64,000 bases of DNA, from the NCBI RefSeq assembly GCF_019702945.1, contig NZ_AP024749.1:2542001-2606000 (forward strand). The letters run 5' to 3'. This document shows positions 1 to 8,109 of this stretch, in pieces. The translations under genes were made by a program, and so were the position numbers. Positions within the stretch are counted from its first letter, which is position 1. Every line of letters starts with the position of its first letter. Under the pieces are notes generated by a model. That model ran no database searches, was not told the origin of the DNA, and worked only from the letters and a program-made list of their open reading frames with translations. The stretch comes from Flavobacterium okayamense (GTDB lineage: Bacteria > Bacteroidota > Bacteroidia > Flavobacteriales > Flavobacteriaceae).

Positions 1-2
1 AT

Positions 3-122
3 CAATATTTCGACAGAAGAGCTGTTCCATTTCCAACTAACGAACAAATGATATTTGACTCTGGTGAAGATTTAAAAGCCAAATTAAAAGCAATTATTAC
101 AAATAATCGATTCAGAAGATAA
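3..122 (+). CDS. C-terminal end of an unidentified protein (cut by window start)
   Basis: An open frame runs from the window edge to a TAA at 120-122 and encodes the last 39 residues of a protein, ending in a basic tail (NNRFRR). The piece is hydrophilic with no motif I recognise, so no function is assigned. It reads toward the hairpin terminator at 127-155, which supports it as a true gene end rather than a chance frame. The next gene is convergent and starts its 3' end only about 30 bp away. Confidence 0.6.
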   Translation, partial: QYFDRRAVPFPTNEQMIFDSGEDLKAKLKAIITNNRFRR

Positions 123-126
123 ATAA

Positions 127-155
127 AAAAGCAACTCGGTGAGTTGCTTTTTTTA
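127..155. terminator. Bidirectional hairpin terminator
   Basis: The arms AAAAGCAACTC and GAGTTGCTTTT pair perfectly around a three-base GGT loop, with T-rich tracts on both sides. It lies between two convergent genes (end of the left-edge gene and ytxJ) and can serve both. Confidence 0.85.
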
Positions 156-536
156 TACATATTTTTCTAAAGCTTCTGCTTCAATATCACTGTGCGAAGC
201 ATCATAAACTGCTACTCCATTTTTAATTACAATTAATTGTGGAGATTGATGAATTACTTGAAAACGATTTGCAATTTCATTTGAAACATCACGATGATTT
301 AATAAATCGAGAAAATACAAGTCTACTTTATTTTCTATATTATATTCGCTCTCAAATTGTTTTAAAGTAAACCTACTTATACTACAACGTGTACTATGTT
401 TGAAAATTCCAATAGTTTTATCATTCGAATTTTCTACAATTTCATCTAATTGAGAAAATTCTGTTAAAGGAATCCAATTCACTTTTGAATTTACTTCGCT
501 GTTCTCGCTACCAAATATTTTATCAAAAAAACTCAT
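153..536 (-). CDS. ytxJ: Bacilliredoxin-like protein YtxJ/BrxC (bacillithiol system)
   Basis: This 127-residue cytosolic thioredoxin-fold protein matches the YtxJ (DUF2847, BrxC) family. In that family a single active cysteine removes bacillithiol from bacillithiolated proteins. Cys51 sits in FKHSTRCSIS, the family's TCPIS-type site with Ser instead of Pro after the Cys. There is no second Cys two positions on, so it is a monothiol enzyme. Pro99 in HQSPQ is the expected cis-proline. The first residues, MSFFDKIFGS, form a hydrophobic start that also appears on the LUD protein at 59554. It stands alone, convergent with the left-edge gene and divergent from clpB. Its presence suggests that the organism makes bacillithiol, but no biosynthesis gene (bshA, bshB or bshC) is in the window. 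Confidence 0.88.
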   Translation of the reverse strand: MSFFDKIFGSENSEVNSKVNWIPLTEFSQLDEIVENSNDKTIGIFKHSTRCSISRFTLKQFESEYNIENKVDLYFLDLLNHRDVSNEIANRFQVIHQSPQLIVIKNGVAVYDASHSDIEAEALEKYV

Positions 537-544
537 GATTTGTC

Positions 545-610
545 ATATTTTACGACATTTTGACCGATTAAAAAAGTATAAATCACTTAAAATCAGTCAT
601 TTTGTCTTAT
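545..610 (+). promoter_or_regulatory. Two related palindrome-like boxes upstream of clpB
   Basis: Two similar sequences, ACGACATTTTGACCG near 551-565 and CAGTCATTTTGTCTT near 595-609, share the pattern GNCATTTTGNC and are each roughly symmetric. They lie between ytxJ and clpB, just upstream of the -24/-12-like element at 619-635. They may bind an activator or repressor of clpB. The function is inferred only from position and repetition. Confidence 0.4.
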
Positions 611-618
611 TTTTTACA

Positions 619-635
619 TTGGAACATAAATTGAC
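619..635 (+). promoter_or_regulatory. Possible sigma-54 (-24/-12) promoter of clpB
   Basis: TTGGAAC followed after five bases by TTGAC fits the sigma-54 pattern TGGCAC-N5-TTGCA at most positions, including the GG of the -24 element. The -12 dinucleotide is GA rather than GC. No TAnnTTTG housekeeping -7 element is visible between here and the clpB start. Transcription would begin near 646, giving a leader of about 50 nt. The assignment is a pattern match only. Confidence 0.45.
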
Positions 636-694
636 TTATGCTATACAAAGTTAGTAAAACAACTTAAAAATAACTTGAAAGGAAAATTTTATAT

Positions 695-3286
695 ATGAAC
701 TTAAAAAACTTAACTATTAAATCGCAAGAAGCCTTACAACAAGCACAACAAATTGCCCAAGGTTTCGGACATCAACAACTTGAAAATGAACATATTTTCA
801 AAGGTATTTTAGAAGTTGATGAAAATGTAACGCCGTTTCTTTTGAAAAAACTAAACGTAAATGTTGACTTATTTAAACAAATTTTAGACAGCACTTTACA
901 AAGTTTTCCAAAAGTTAGTGGTGGAGAGATTATGCTTTCTCGAGATGCTGGCTCTACTTTAACAGAAGCCAACATTATTGCAAAAAAAATGAACGACGAA
1001 TATGTTTCTATCGAGCATTTAATTTTAGCCATTTTTAAATCTAAAAGTAAAGTAGCACAAATCTTAAAAGATCAAGGTGTAACCGAAAAAGGTTTAGAAG
1101 CTGCCATTGCTGAATTACGCAAAGGAGAACGAGTAACCTCAGCATCGGCCGAAGAAACGTATAATGCATTAAATAAATATGCTAAAAATCTATGCGAATT
1201 AGCTAGAAATGGAAAACTTGACCCAGTAATTGGTCGTGATGAAGAAATTCGTAGAGTTTTACAAATTTTAACACGTAGAACCAAAAACAACCCAATGTTA
1301 ATTGGTGAACCTGGTGTTGGTAAAACGGCAATCGCAGAAGGTTTAGCGCATAGAATTGTAGATGGTGACGTTCCAGAAAACTTAAAAGATAAAATCATTT
1401 ATTCACTCGATATGGGTGCACTTATTGCTGGTGCAAAATACAAAGGTGAATTTGAAGAACGATTAAAATCGGTTGTAAAAGAAGTCACTTCTGGTGATGG
1501 TGAAATTGTATTATTCATTGATGAAATTCACACACTAGTTGGTGCTGGTGGTGGCGAAGGCGCAATGGATGCGGCAAACATCTTAAAGCCAGCTTTAGCA
1601 CGTGGAGAACTAAGAGCAATTGGTGCGACGACTTTAGATGAATACCAAAAGTATTTTGAAAAAGATAAAGCACTTGAAAGACGTTTTCAAAAAGTAATGG
1701 TTGATGAACCTGATACGGAAAGTGCGATTTCAATTTTACGTGGTATTAAAGAGAAATACGAAACACATCATAAAGTTCGCATTAAAGATGATGCAATTAT
1801 AGCTGCGGTAGAATTGTCGCAACGTTATATTACGAATCGTTTTCTACCAGATAAAGCTATTGACTTAATGGACGAAGCCGCTTCTAAATTACGTATGGAA
1901 ATCAATTCGAAACCAGAAGAATTAGATGTTTTGGATCGTAAAATTATGCAGTTAGAAATTGAAATTGAAGCGATTAAACGTGAGAACGATGATGTAAAAT
2001 TGAAAACATTAAATCTTGAATTGGCGAATTTAAAAGAAGAACGTAACGAGATTTTTGCCAAATGGAAATCAGAGAAAGATGTAGTTGAAAATATTCAAAA
2101 TGTAAAACAAGAAATTGAAGATTTCAAATTGGAAGCTGAACGTGCTGAACGTGAAGGTGATTATGGAAAAGTGGCCGAATTACGTTACGGAAAAATTAAA
2201 GAGGCTCAAGAAAAATTAGATGCTTTTCAAAAAGAATTACAAGAAAATCAACAAGGGCAAACTTTAATAAAAGAAGAAGTTACGCATGATGATATTGCTG
2301 AAGTTGTCGCAAAATGGACTGGAATTCCTGTAACGAAAATGCTTCAAAGCGAACGCGAAAAATTGTTGAAACTAGAAGACGAATTACACAAACGCGTTGT
2401 AGGCCAAGAAGAAGCTATTGAAGCCATAAGTGATGCCGTTCGAAGAAGTCGTGCTGGTTTACAAGATGCGAAAAAACCAATTGGTTCTTTCTTATTCTTA
2501 GGAACAACTGGTGTTGGTAAAACTGAATTAGCCAAAGCATTAGCTGAATATCTTTTCGATGATGAAAATGCTATTACGCGTATTGATATGAGCGAATATC
2601 AAGAGCGTCATAGTGTAAGCCGATTAGTTGGTGCACCTCCAGGATATGTTGGCTATGATGAAGGCGGACAATTAACAGAAGCGGTTCGTAGAAAACCCTA
2701 CTCTGTTGTATTGTTAGATGAAATTGAAAAAGCTCATCCTGATACTTTTAATATTTTATTACAAGTTTTAGATGAAGGTCGCTTAACAGATAATAAAGGT
2801 CGTGTAGCTGATTTTAAAAACACTATTATAATTATGACGTCTAATATGGGGAGTCATATTATTCAAGAAAAATTTGAAAATCTAAAAGGTAGTATTGAAA
2901 GTGCTGCTGAAGCAGCAAAAGTGGAAGTTTTAGGTTTATTAAAACAAACGGTTCGCCCAGAGTTTATTAATCGTATTGATGAGATAGTAATGTTTACTCC
3001 ATTAACGCAAGCTAATATTAAACAAATTGTTGGCTTACAATTAAAAAGTGTTACTAAAATGCTAGCACACCAACACATTACAATGGATGCAACTCCAGAA
3101 GCTATAGATTATTTAGCTATAAAAGGATACGATCCAGAGTTTGGAGCACGACCGGTAAAAAGAGTTATTCAAAGAGAAGTTTTAAACGAACTTTCTAAAG
3201 AAATTCTATCGGGGAATATTAAAACCGATAGCATAATATTATTAGATAGTTTCGATGGAAAATTAGTTTTTAGAAATCAAGAATAA
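695..3286 (+). CDS. clpB: ATP-dependent disaggregase ClpB
   Basis: Full-length ClpB (863 residues, the usual size), a hexameric AAA+ chaperone that works with DnaK to pull proteins out of aggregates. Visible parts in order are: the double Clp N-repeat (about 1-145), first AAA domain with Walker A GEPGVGKT near 203-210 and Walker [10 protein letters not shown] near 272, a long charged coiled-coil middle domain (about 400-530) that separates ClpB from ClpA/ClpC, second AAA domain with Walker A GTTGVGKT near 603-610 and Walker [14 protein letters not shown] near 671, and the C-terminal small domain. The ATG at 695 follows AAGGAAAATT, a plausible ribosome site. It is a single-gene unit with its own terminator. 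The upstream region carries a possible sigma-54 promoter, consistent with stress control. Confidence 0.98.
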   Translation: MNLKNLTIKSQEALQQAQQIAQGFGHQQLENEHIFKGILEVDENVTPFLLKKLNVNVDLFKQILDSTLQSFPKVSGGEIMLSRDAGSTLTEANIIAKKMNDEYVSIEHLILAIFKSKSKVAQILKDQGVTEKGLEAAIAELRKGERVTSASAEETYNALNKYAKNLCELARNGKLDPVIGRDEEIRRVLQILTRRTKNNPMLIGEPGVGKTAIAEGLAHRIVDGDVPENLKDKIIYSLDMGALIAGAKYKGEFEERLKSVVKEVTSGDGEIVLFIDEIHTLVGAGGGEGAMDAANILKPALARGELRAIGATTLDEYQKYFEKDKALERRFQKVMVDEPDTESAISILRGIKEKYETHHKVRIKDDAIIAAVELSQRYITNRFLPDKAIDLMDEAASKLRMEINSKPEELDVLDRKIMQLEIEIEAIKRENDDVKLKTLNLELANLKEERNEIFAKWKSEKDVVENIQNVKQEIEDFKLEAERAEREGDYGKVAELRYGKIKEAQEKLDAFQKELQENQQGQTLIKEEVTHDDIAEVVAKWTGIPVTKMLQSEREKLLKLEDELHKRVVGQEEAIEAISDAVRRSRAGLQDAKKPIGSFLFLGTTGVGKTELAKALAEYLFDDENAITRIDMSEYQERHSVSRLVGAPPGYVGYDEGGQLTEAVRRKPYSVVLLDEIEKAHPDTFNILLQVLDEGRLTDNKGRVADFKNTIIIMTSNMGSHIIQEKFENLKGSIESAAEAAKVEVLGLLKQTVRPEFINRIDEIVMFTPLTQANIKQIVGLQLKSVTKMLAHQHITMDATPEAIDYLAIKGYDPEFGARPVKRVIQREVLNELSKEILSGNIKTDSIILLDSFDGKLVFRNQE

Positions 3287-3325
3287 AATAGTTTTTTTTC
3301 ATACAATTAGGTTTGGTTAGTTTTT

Positions 3326-3357
3326 AAAAAGGCTTGGAAGTTATCCAAGCCTTTTTT
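3326..3357. terminator. Bidirectional terminator after clpB
   Basis: The arms AAAAGGCTTGG and CCAAGCCTTTT are separated by a short loop, with T-tracts on both strands. It lies between convergent clpB and the secreted-protein gene ending at 3372. Confidence 0.88.
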
Positions 3358-3371
3358 GTATTCAATTTCAA

Positions 3372-3902
3372 TTAATCCTTTAAAATCTCACCTGATGGTG
3401 AAAGTATAATTCGTTTTGTTTTGTTACCGTTTTTAATTTTTAGTTTATATTGTTTTTTTAAAACATCTCCATCTGCTTGAGTATATAAATACTTGTCGTT
3501 TACGATACCCCAACCTGGATAATTTTTAAAAACAGAAAATATAATCTTATCTGGTAATGTTACATTCTCATATTTTTCAACAACATGTACTAACTTTCCG
3601 TTTTGATTATATGTTGCTGTTAAAGTACCTTTATCATTTCTCATTAACACTAAAAAATTATCATATCCTTGATAATCTTTGCCTAAGTTGTATGCAATGA
3701 AATGGTTTTGTAAATTTTGAACACTTAAGTCCGGGTTTTTATCTGTTAAATAAAATGAAAAGTCATCACCAATTTTAGTAATTACAATTTCTGGAAGATC
3801 TTCTAATTCAATATTCTCTTCAATTATTGAATTTTGTGAATTAGATTGCGCGTGAGTTAATAGCACAGAGCAAAACATAAAAATGATTGGAATTGTCTTC
3901 AT
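3372..3902 (-). CDS. Small secreted protein, PepSY-like, paralogue 1
   Basis: A 176-residue protein with a clear Sec signal peptide (MKTIPIIFMFCSVLLTHA, cut before QS). The mature part has no Cys and no membrane segment, and contains the segments LPEIVITKIGDDFSFYL, GTLTATYNQNGKL and GDVLKKQYKLKI. The 'ATYN..GKL' strand followed by a lysine-rich strand looks like the PepSY/BLIP-type folds of many Bacteroidota secreted proteins. I recall relatives being named nicotinate-nucleotide adenylyltransferase in databases, but nothing here supports that enzyme. It is clearly homologous along its whole length to its neighbour at 4207-4731. Each has its own upstream region with the same GGGGAAGAAA box. 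Its function is unknown. It is probably periplasmic. Confidence 0.85.
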   Translation of the reverse strand: MKTIPIIFMFCSVLLTHAQSNSQNSIIEENIELEDLPEIVITKIGDDFSFYLTDKNPDLSVQNLQNHFIAYNLGKDYQGYDNFLVLMRNDKGTLTATYNQNGKLVHVVEKYENVTLPDKIIFSVFKNYPGWGIVNDKYLYTQADGDVLKKQYKLKIKNGNKTKRIILSPSGEILKD

Positions 3903-3969
3903 AATGTTGGCCTTTTTATTCGATTAACTCATTAAGATTAGTTAATAACAGGACTTACAAGGTTTATAA

Positions 3970-3979
3970 TTTCTTCCCC
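3970..3979 (-). promoter_or_regulatory. GGGGAAGAAA box, copy 1
   Basis: On the minus strand GGGGAAGAAATT is followed by a T/A-rich stretch and then CCTT. The box lies 68 bp upstream of the start codon of the paralogue ending at 3372. The same sequence occurs 70 bp upstream of the second paralogue. It may be an operator or part of a conserved promoter or leader. Confidence 0.5.
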
Positions 3980-4176
3980 TTTTTGTTAATTAATAAGACA
4001 TCATTTTAATTGCATTCTATTTAAATTTTAGTTTACCCAAAATTAACTACTTCTATTAATTTATCACGTTAATTTATTTTCTAATTATACTTAATAAAAT
4101 GTTATTTATTCTTTTAAACAAGCATTAAATCGATATAAATTATAGCTGTAAAAATTTTACTAATAAATACGTTAAA

Positions 4177-4199
4177 AAGGCTTAGTTAAACTAAGCCTT
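4177..4199 (-). terminator. Terminator of secreted paralogue 2
   Basis: The perfect nine-base arms AAGGCTTAG and CTAAGCCTT enclose a five-base loop. Read on the minus strand the stem is followed by TTTTTAAC, as expected for an intrinsic terminator of the gene at 4207-4731. Confidence 0.85.
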
Positions 4200-4206
4200 A
4201 TAAATT

Positions 4207-4731
4207 TTATCCTTTTAAAATTTCACCATTAGGTGTTACAAGTAATCTTTTTGTTTCTCTCCCTTTTTTTATTTTAACTTTATAATGTTTTTTTAATACA
4301 TCACCATCAGTTTGGGTGTACATGTATTTATCATCAACAATTCCCCAATCTGGAAATTTTTTTATGACGGAATAAATAACACTACTCGGCAACCTAACAT
4401 TTTCATATTTTTCAACAACTTTTATTAATTTACCTTTATGATTATAGGTAGCTGTTAAAGTTCCTTTCGCATTATTCATAATAACCAAATAATTATCATA
4501 CCCTTCAAAGTCTTTTCCTAATTCATAAGCTATGAAATAATCTTGAAGTTGCCTAACATCTGTGTCAGGGTTTCTATCTGGTAAGTAAACTGAAAAATCT
4601 TCTCCAATTTTCTTTAATACAATTTCGGGTAATTCTTCAATTTTAAAATCTTCGTTTTCATTATTATTGGTTGTTTGAGAAAAACCAATTGTAGAAAAAC
4701 TAACTAATAAAAATAAAATAATTGCTTTCAT
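4207..4731 (-). CDS. Small secreted protein, PepSY-like, paralogue 2
   Basis: A 174-residue protein with a signal peptide (MKAIILFLLVSFSTIGFS, cut before QT) and a mature part that aligns end to end with the gene at 3372-3902. Shared blocks include LPEIV..KIG.DFS.YL..., NPD..V..LQ..FIAY.LGKD..GYDN, GTLTATYN..GKL and YTQ.DGDVLKK. The two genes are tandem duplicates, each with its own terminator and its own GGGGAAGAAA upstream box, so they are probably transcribed separately under the same control. There are no catalytic motifs, and the function is unknown. Some relatives are, I believe, mislabelled as an NAD-synthesis enzyme. The signal peptide and the absence of a nucleotide-binding motif argue against that. 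Confidence 0.85.
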   Translation of the reverse strand: MKAIILFLLVSFSTIGFSQTTNNNENEDFKIEELPEIVLKKIGEDFSVYLPDRNPDTDVRQLQDYFIAYELGKDFEGYDNYLVIMNNAKGTLTATYNHKGKLIKVVEKYENVRLPSSVIYSVIKKFPDWGIVDDKYMYTQTDGDVLKKHYKVKIKKGRETKRLLVTPNGEILKG

Positions 4732-4800
4732 AATTGTCCGTTTTTTGATTAATGATTGTGATATAATTAAATCAATAACAAATAAATGAAGGCTTAAAAA

Positions 4801-4810
4801 TTTCTTCCCC
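4801..4810 (-). promoter_or_regulatory. GGGGAAGAAA box, copy 2
   Basis: On the minus strand GGGGAAGAAATT is followed by a T/A-rich stretch and then CCTT, as in copy 1. The box is 70 bp upstream of the start codon of the paralogue at 4207-4731. Similarity to copy 1 extends into the flanks (TAANTNAAC side and CCTT side) but fades beyond about 25 bp. Confidence 0.5.
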
Positions 4811-5013
4811 TTTTAGTTGAATTACTTTTGTTACTGACAGATTTTAAATCTTTTTCATTGAGGCAAAAAGGACTTGTCTCAAAATTACCCAATAAACTAA
4901 AATTTCAATGTTAACAAATACCTTATAATTAGTTAATTAACAATCTATTGGATTAACAAAAAACTTTGTTAAAAGTATATTTAAAATTAAAAAATTATCA
5001 CGATTTTTACCTT

Positions 5014-5574
5014 ATGCTAGAATTAAACTTTAAACCTTTTCCTAATTTACAATCTGAAAGATTAACTTTTAGAAAATTGAAAGATAGTGATGCTCCTGAA
5101 ATTTTAAAATTACGCGGAGACAAGGAAACTATGAAATTTATACCTCGTCCGTTTGCAACTTCTCTTGAAGATGCACTTAACCACATCAAAATAATCAATG
5201 AAAAAATCAAGGAGAATGCTGATATTAATTGGGCAGTTACTGAAAAAGGGAATAATAAATGTATTGGGATAATGGGTTTTTATAGAACACAACCTGAAAA
5301 CTATCGTACAGAGCTTGGTTATATGATATTACCCGAATATTGGGGAAAAGGTTATGTAACTGAAGCTGTTAAAACATTACTTAATTATGCTTTTAATACT
5401 TTAAATTTTCACTCTATAGAAGCAGTTATAGACTCAAGACATATTGCTTCAGAAAAAGTTTTAATTAAAAATGGTTTTCGAAAAGAAGCACATTTTAAAG
5501 AAGATTTTTTCTATAACAATGAATTTAGTGACACCGTAAAATATGGTATTTTAAAACGTGAATTTAATCGATAA
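5014..5574 (+). CDS. GNAT N-acetyltransferase, RimJ/RimL type
   Basis: The frame encodes a GNAT-fold acetyltransferase of the RimJ/RimL-like subgroup, which transfers acetyl from acetyl-CoA to protein N-termini or small amines. The N-terminal SERLTFRKLKDSD strand/helix is typical. The acetyl-CoA-binding loop is LPEYWGKGYVTEA, followed by the SEKVLIKNGF helix near the C-terminus. I choose the ATG at 5014 (186 residues). The longer frame begins with a TTG at 4966, and its extra 16 residues are not found in the family. Its stop codon overlaps the next ATG by one base (TAATG), so it is translationally linked to the mutarotase-like gene. The substrate cannot be predicted. Confidence 0.88.
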   Translation: MLELNFKPFPNLQSERLTFRKLKDSDAPEILKLRGDKETMKFIPRPFATSLEDALNHIKIINEKIKENADINWAVTEKGNNKCIGIMGFYRTQPENYRTELGYMILPEYWGKGYVTEAVKTLLNYAFNTLNFHSIEAVIDSRHIASEKVLIKNGFRKEAHFKEDFFYNNEFSDTVKYGILKREFNR

Positions 5575-6419
5575 TGATTTATACAATTTCAAATAATAAC
5601 ACTTCAGCAGAAATTAACACAAAAGGTGCCGAATTAATTCGATTAACAAAAGGAAATCAAAATTACATCTGGGATATTGATGAACAATTTTGGAATAAAA
5701 CTTCACCAATTTTATTTCCAATTGTAGGTAGGCTAAAAAACGATGAATATCGTATTGAGAAAGAATCGTATAATTTGCCGCGACATGGTTTTGCTCGTGA
5801 TTTCGAATTTGAAGTTGTCGAAAAAAGTGATTCTAAAATTGTTCTCGAATTAGTATCAAATCATACTACTTTAATCAATTATCCTTTTGAATTTCGTTTG
5901 AGATTAAGTTATGAATTAATAGAAAATAATATTGTTTTGACTTATGAAACAAAAAATTTTTCGAACAATAAAATGCCATATTCTATCGGAGCACATCCAG
6001 CGTTCAAAATTGAAAACATTGAAGAATATAGTTTAAGTTTTCCTAATGATAACGAGCTAACATTTTATTCATTAGAAAATGAATTATACAATACTAAAAC
6101 AAATAAAATTAGTCTAGAAAATAATAAACTAGCCTTACATTACAACCATTTTAGAACTGATGCATTAGTCTTAAAAAAATTTAATTCGAATGAATTTAGC
6201 CTTTTAAAAGCAGAAAAACCATACATAACATTTAGATTGACGAATTTTCCTCATTTAGGAATATGGACTAAAAATAATGCCCCTTTTATTTGTATTGAAC
6301 CTTGGAATGGCTTCGCAGATTATAATGATTCAAATGGTAATATTTTTGATAAAAGAGGAATTACAATTCTTGAACCTGAAGAATTAGCCACAAACAAAAT
6401 TGAAATTACCATGCATTAA
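5574..6419 (+). CDS. Aldose 1-epimerase family (galactose mutarotase-like) protein
   Basis: A 281-residue cytosolic beta-sandwich protein of the aldose 1-epimerase/YihR-LacX-like family, which interconverts sugar anomers or binds hexose phosphates. Family hallmarks are visible: SPILFPIVGRLKNDEY near 44-59, His71 in LPRHGFARD, the conserved His141 in GAHPAFKI and the acidic Glu242 in CIEPWNGFAD. There is no signal peptide. The start ATG overlaps the stop of the acetyltransferase gene, and the two form a small operon closed by the terminator at 6418-6447. LacX-like annotation is common for this subgroup, but the exact sugar is unknown. Confidence 0.9.
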   Translation: MIYTISNNNTSAEINTKGAELIRLTKGNQNYIWDIDEQFWNKTSPILFPIVGRLKNDEYRIEKESYNLPRHGFARDFEFEVVEKSDSKIVLELVSNHTTLINYPFEFRLRLSYELIENNIVLTYETKNFSNNKMPYSIGAHPAFKIENIEEYSLSFPNDNELTFYSLENELYNTKTNKISLENNKLALHYNHFRTDALVLKKFNSNEFSLLKAEKPYITFRLTNFPHLGIWTKNNAPFICIEPWNGFADYNDSNGNIFDKRGITILEPEELATNKIEITMH

Positions 6420-6447
6420 AAAAATCCCTCAGTTGAGGGATTTTTTT
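6418..6447. terminator. Bidirectional terminator
   Basis: The arms AAAAAAATCCCTC and GAGGGATTTTTTT pair perfectly around the AGTT loop. It lies between convergent genes and overlaps the last bases of the small gene at 6446. Confidence 0.9.
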
Positions 6448-6727
6448 AAATAATCTTATGAATTCTATTTATTGGAATTACAACGCCTTGCTTTAGTATA
6501 ATTCGGTCAGAAGTTACTCCCCAAACTGTAGTTTCTACTACATGACCACATATGTCATCTTCAAAATAAATTTTCATTTTCACATGCTCTAAATTACCTA
6601 AAGTTAGTGCTCTCTCTAAATCAGTTTTACGTTGAAGAACTTCCTGTGCATCATTTAAAACCTCTTGCTTAGGAAATGATAAAGACGCTACTGCTTCCTT
6701 ATCAATTAATTGATAATCTACTACCAT
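6446..6727 (-). CDS. Conserved hypothetical protein, 93 residues
   Basis: A short soluble protein without signal peptide, membrane segment or cysteine pair (a single Cys in DDICGHVV). The N-terminal half is helical and charged. The C-terminal half (EHVKMKIYFEDD, TTVWGVTSDRIILKQGVVIPINRIHKI) reads as alternating beta strands, perhaps a small SH3-like barrel of the kind that binds nucleic acid or protein. It stands alone between convergent and same-strand neighbours. I recognise it only as a flavobacterial conserved hypothetical and assign no function. Confidence 0.75.
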   Translation of the reverse strand: MVVDYQLIDKEAVASLSFPKQEVLNDAQEVLQRKTDLERALTLGNLEHVKMKIYFEDDICGHVVETTVWGVTSDRIILKQGVVIPINRIHKII

Positions 6728-6788
6728 AATTATATTTAGTTAGGTTAATTAACATAAATATAGTAATTATTTTTAATTAAATTGTTAA

Positions 6789-8105
6789 TTATTTAATTTT
6801 AACAATCAATAAATCATTCATTCCTTTATTTTCTTCTACATCAAAATCTGAACTTTGTGTTTCTCCAACAATTATTAAATTGTTATCTAATAATTGCGTA
6901 CAGTCATAGGCAAAATCAAAACTTGTTCCCCCAAATGTTTTTTCCCAAAATAATTTTCCTCCTGAATCTATATTCAAAACCCAAAAATCATTTTGACCTA
7001 TATTATTAGAAACATCACCATCGTTGCTTCTCGTATGACCAACAATTACAAAACTTTCATCATGAATTTTTTTAATAGAATTTGCAGTTTCATATTGTAA
7101 ACCTCCAAATGATTTATCCCAAATTTTTTGTCCCATATCGTTAATCGCTAAAACCCAAATATCGTTACCTCCTATATGACTAGAAATATCTCCATCTAAA
7201 CTACTAGATGTACCAACGATAAGATAATTACCATTTCGCGTTTTAGAAATTCCATATGCTTGATCTAGATCAGATCCTCCAAAAGATTTTTTCCAAATTA
7301 AATCTCCCAAGCTATTTACTTTTATAACCCAATAATCATAGCTACCATGATTGTCTGTTGCATCAAAATCATTACTCTCAGAATATCCAACCATAACATA
7401 ACCTCCATCATTAGCTTCTACAACATCAAAAACTCTATCATTTTGTGTTCCTCCAAAAAACACATCCCAAATCATATTACCATTAGAATCTAATTTCATT
7501 CCATAGAATTCACCTACACCATGTAATATATTTTTATTACCTATTCCTCCACTATAGTCTGTAAAACCTACTACAAAAAATCCATTATCCGAAGTTTTTA
7601 TAATTTTATGAGCATGATCATGACTCGTGTAGCCATATGTTTTAGACCAAATTAAATTTCCATTAAAGTCAATTTTGAAAACAAAAAAATCATGCATACC
7701 TAAATTGCTTGAAACATCACCATCAATACTTTTAGTATAACCAGCGACAACAAAATCTCCATTTTCCAATTCAACTGCACTATAAGAATAATCATCTAAA
7801 GAGCCTCCATATGTTTTACTCCATAATAAATCGCCTTCTGAATTATATTTAGACAACCAAGCATCTTCAATATTATCATTAGTATCAACTATATCTCCAT
7901 CACTACTTTTTGTGTAACCAATTACCAAAAACCCACCATCTTTAGTAGTAATTACACTTTTAATAGTCTCATCATTTGAGCCTCCAAAAGTTGTCGACCA
8001 AACTTTTTCCCCTTTAAGCTTGTAAAATGAATTATCACCAAAATCTTCATCTTTTTGACATGCAATGATGACAAGCAAACAACATATTAAAATAATCTTT
8101 TTCAT
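6789..8105 (-). CDS. Putative surface lipoprotein with seven propeller-type repeats
   Basis: A 438-residue lipoprotein. A short signal ends in the lipobox LVIIAC, with the lipidated Cys at residue 16. The Cys is followed by QKDED, very close to the lipoprotein export signal described for Capnocytophaga (QKDDE type), which sends lipoproteins to the outer face of the outer membrane. The rest is seven tandem units of about 58 residues with the pattern W-x-K-x-F/Y-GG...D...GGF-x-V-x-G-x-T-x-S-x-DGD...G-x-x-D-x-W. This fits a seven-bladed beta-propeller related to SBBP/Kelch-like repeats. The DGDV..N loops could bind calcium. The gene starts 4 bp after the T9SS protein gene at 8110, so the two are probably one operon. 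The ligand is unknown. Confidence 0.85.
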   Translation of the reverse strand: MKKIILICCLLVIIACQKDEDFGDNSFYKLKGEKVWSTTFGGSNDETIKSVITTKDGGFLVIGYTKSSDGDIVDTNDNIEDAWLSKYNSEGDLLWSKTYGGSLDDYSYSAVELENGDFVVAGYTKSIDGDVSSNLGMHDFFVFKIDFNGNLIWSKTYGYTSHDHAHKIIKTSDNGFFVVGFTDYSGGIGNKNILHGVGEFYGMKLDSNGNMIWDVFFGGTQNDRVFDVVEANDGGYVMVGYSESNDFDATDNHGSYDYWVIKVNSLGDLIWKKSFGGSDLDQAYGISKTRNGNYLIVGTSSSLDGDISSHIGGNDIWVLAINDMGQKIWDKSFGGLQYETANSIKKIHDESFVIVGHTRSNDGDVSNNIGQNDFWVLNIDSGGKLFWEKTFGGTSFDFAYDCTQLLDNNLIIVGETQSSDFDVEENKGMNDLLIVKIK

Positions 8106-8109
8106 ATTT

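Larger units (their letters stand above)
3903..4206. other. Intergenic region between the two secreted paralogues
   Basis: This 304-bp AT-rich gap holds the upstream region of paralogue 1 (GGGGAAGAAA box on the minus strand, 3970-3979) and the terminator of paralogue 2 (4177-4199). It also contains TTTACCCAA at 4032-4040, whose last eight bases recur upstream of paralogue 2 at different spacing. I see no coding frame or RNA gene in it. Confidence 0.7.

Noticed and set aside
772..2535. Minus-strand open frames inside clpB
   Set aside because: They are antisense shadows of a strongly conserved gene and show no recognisable protein.
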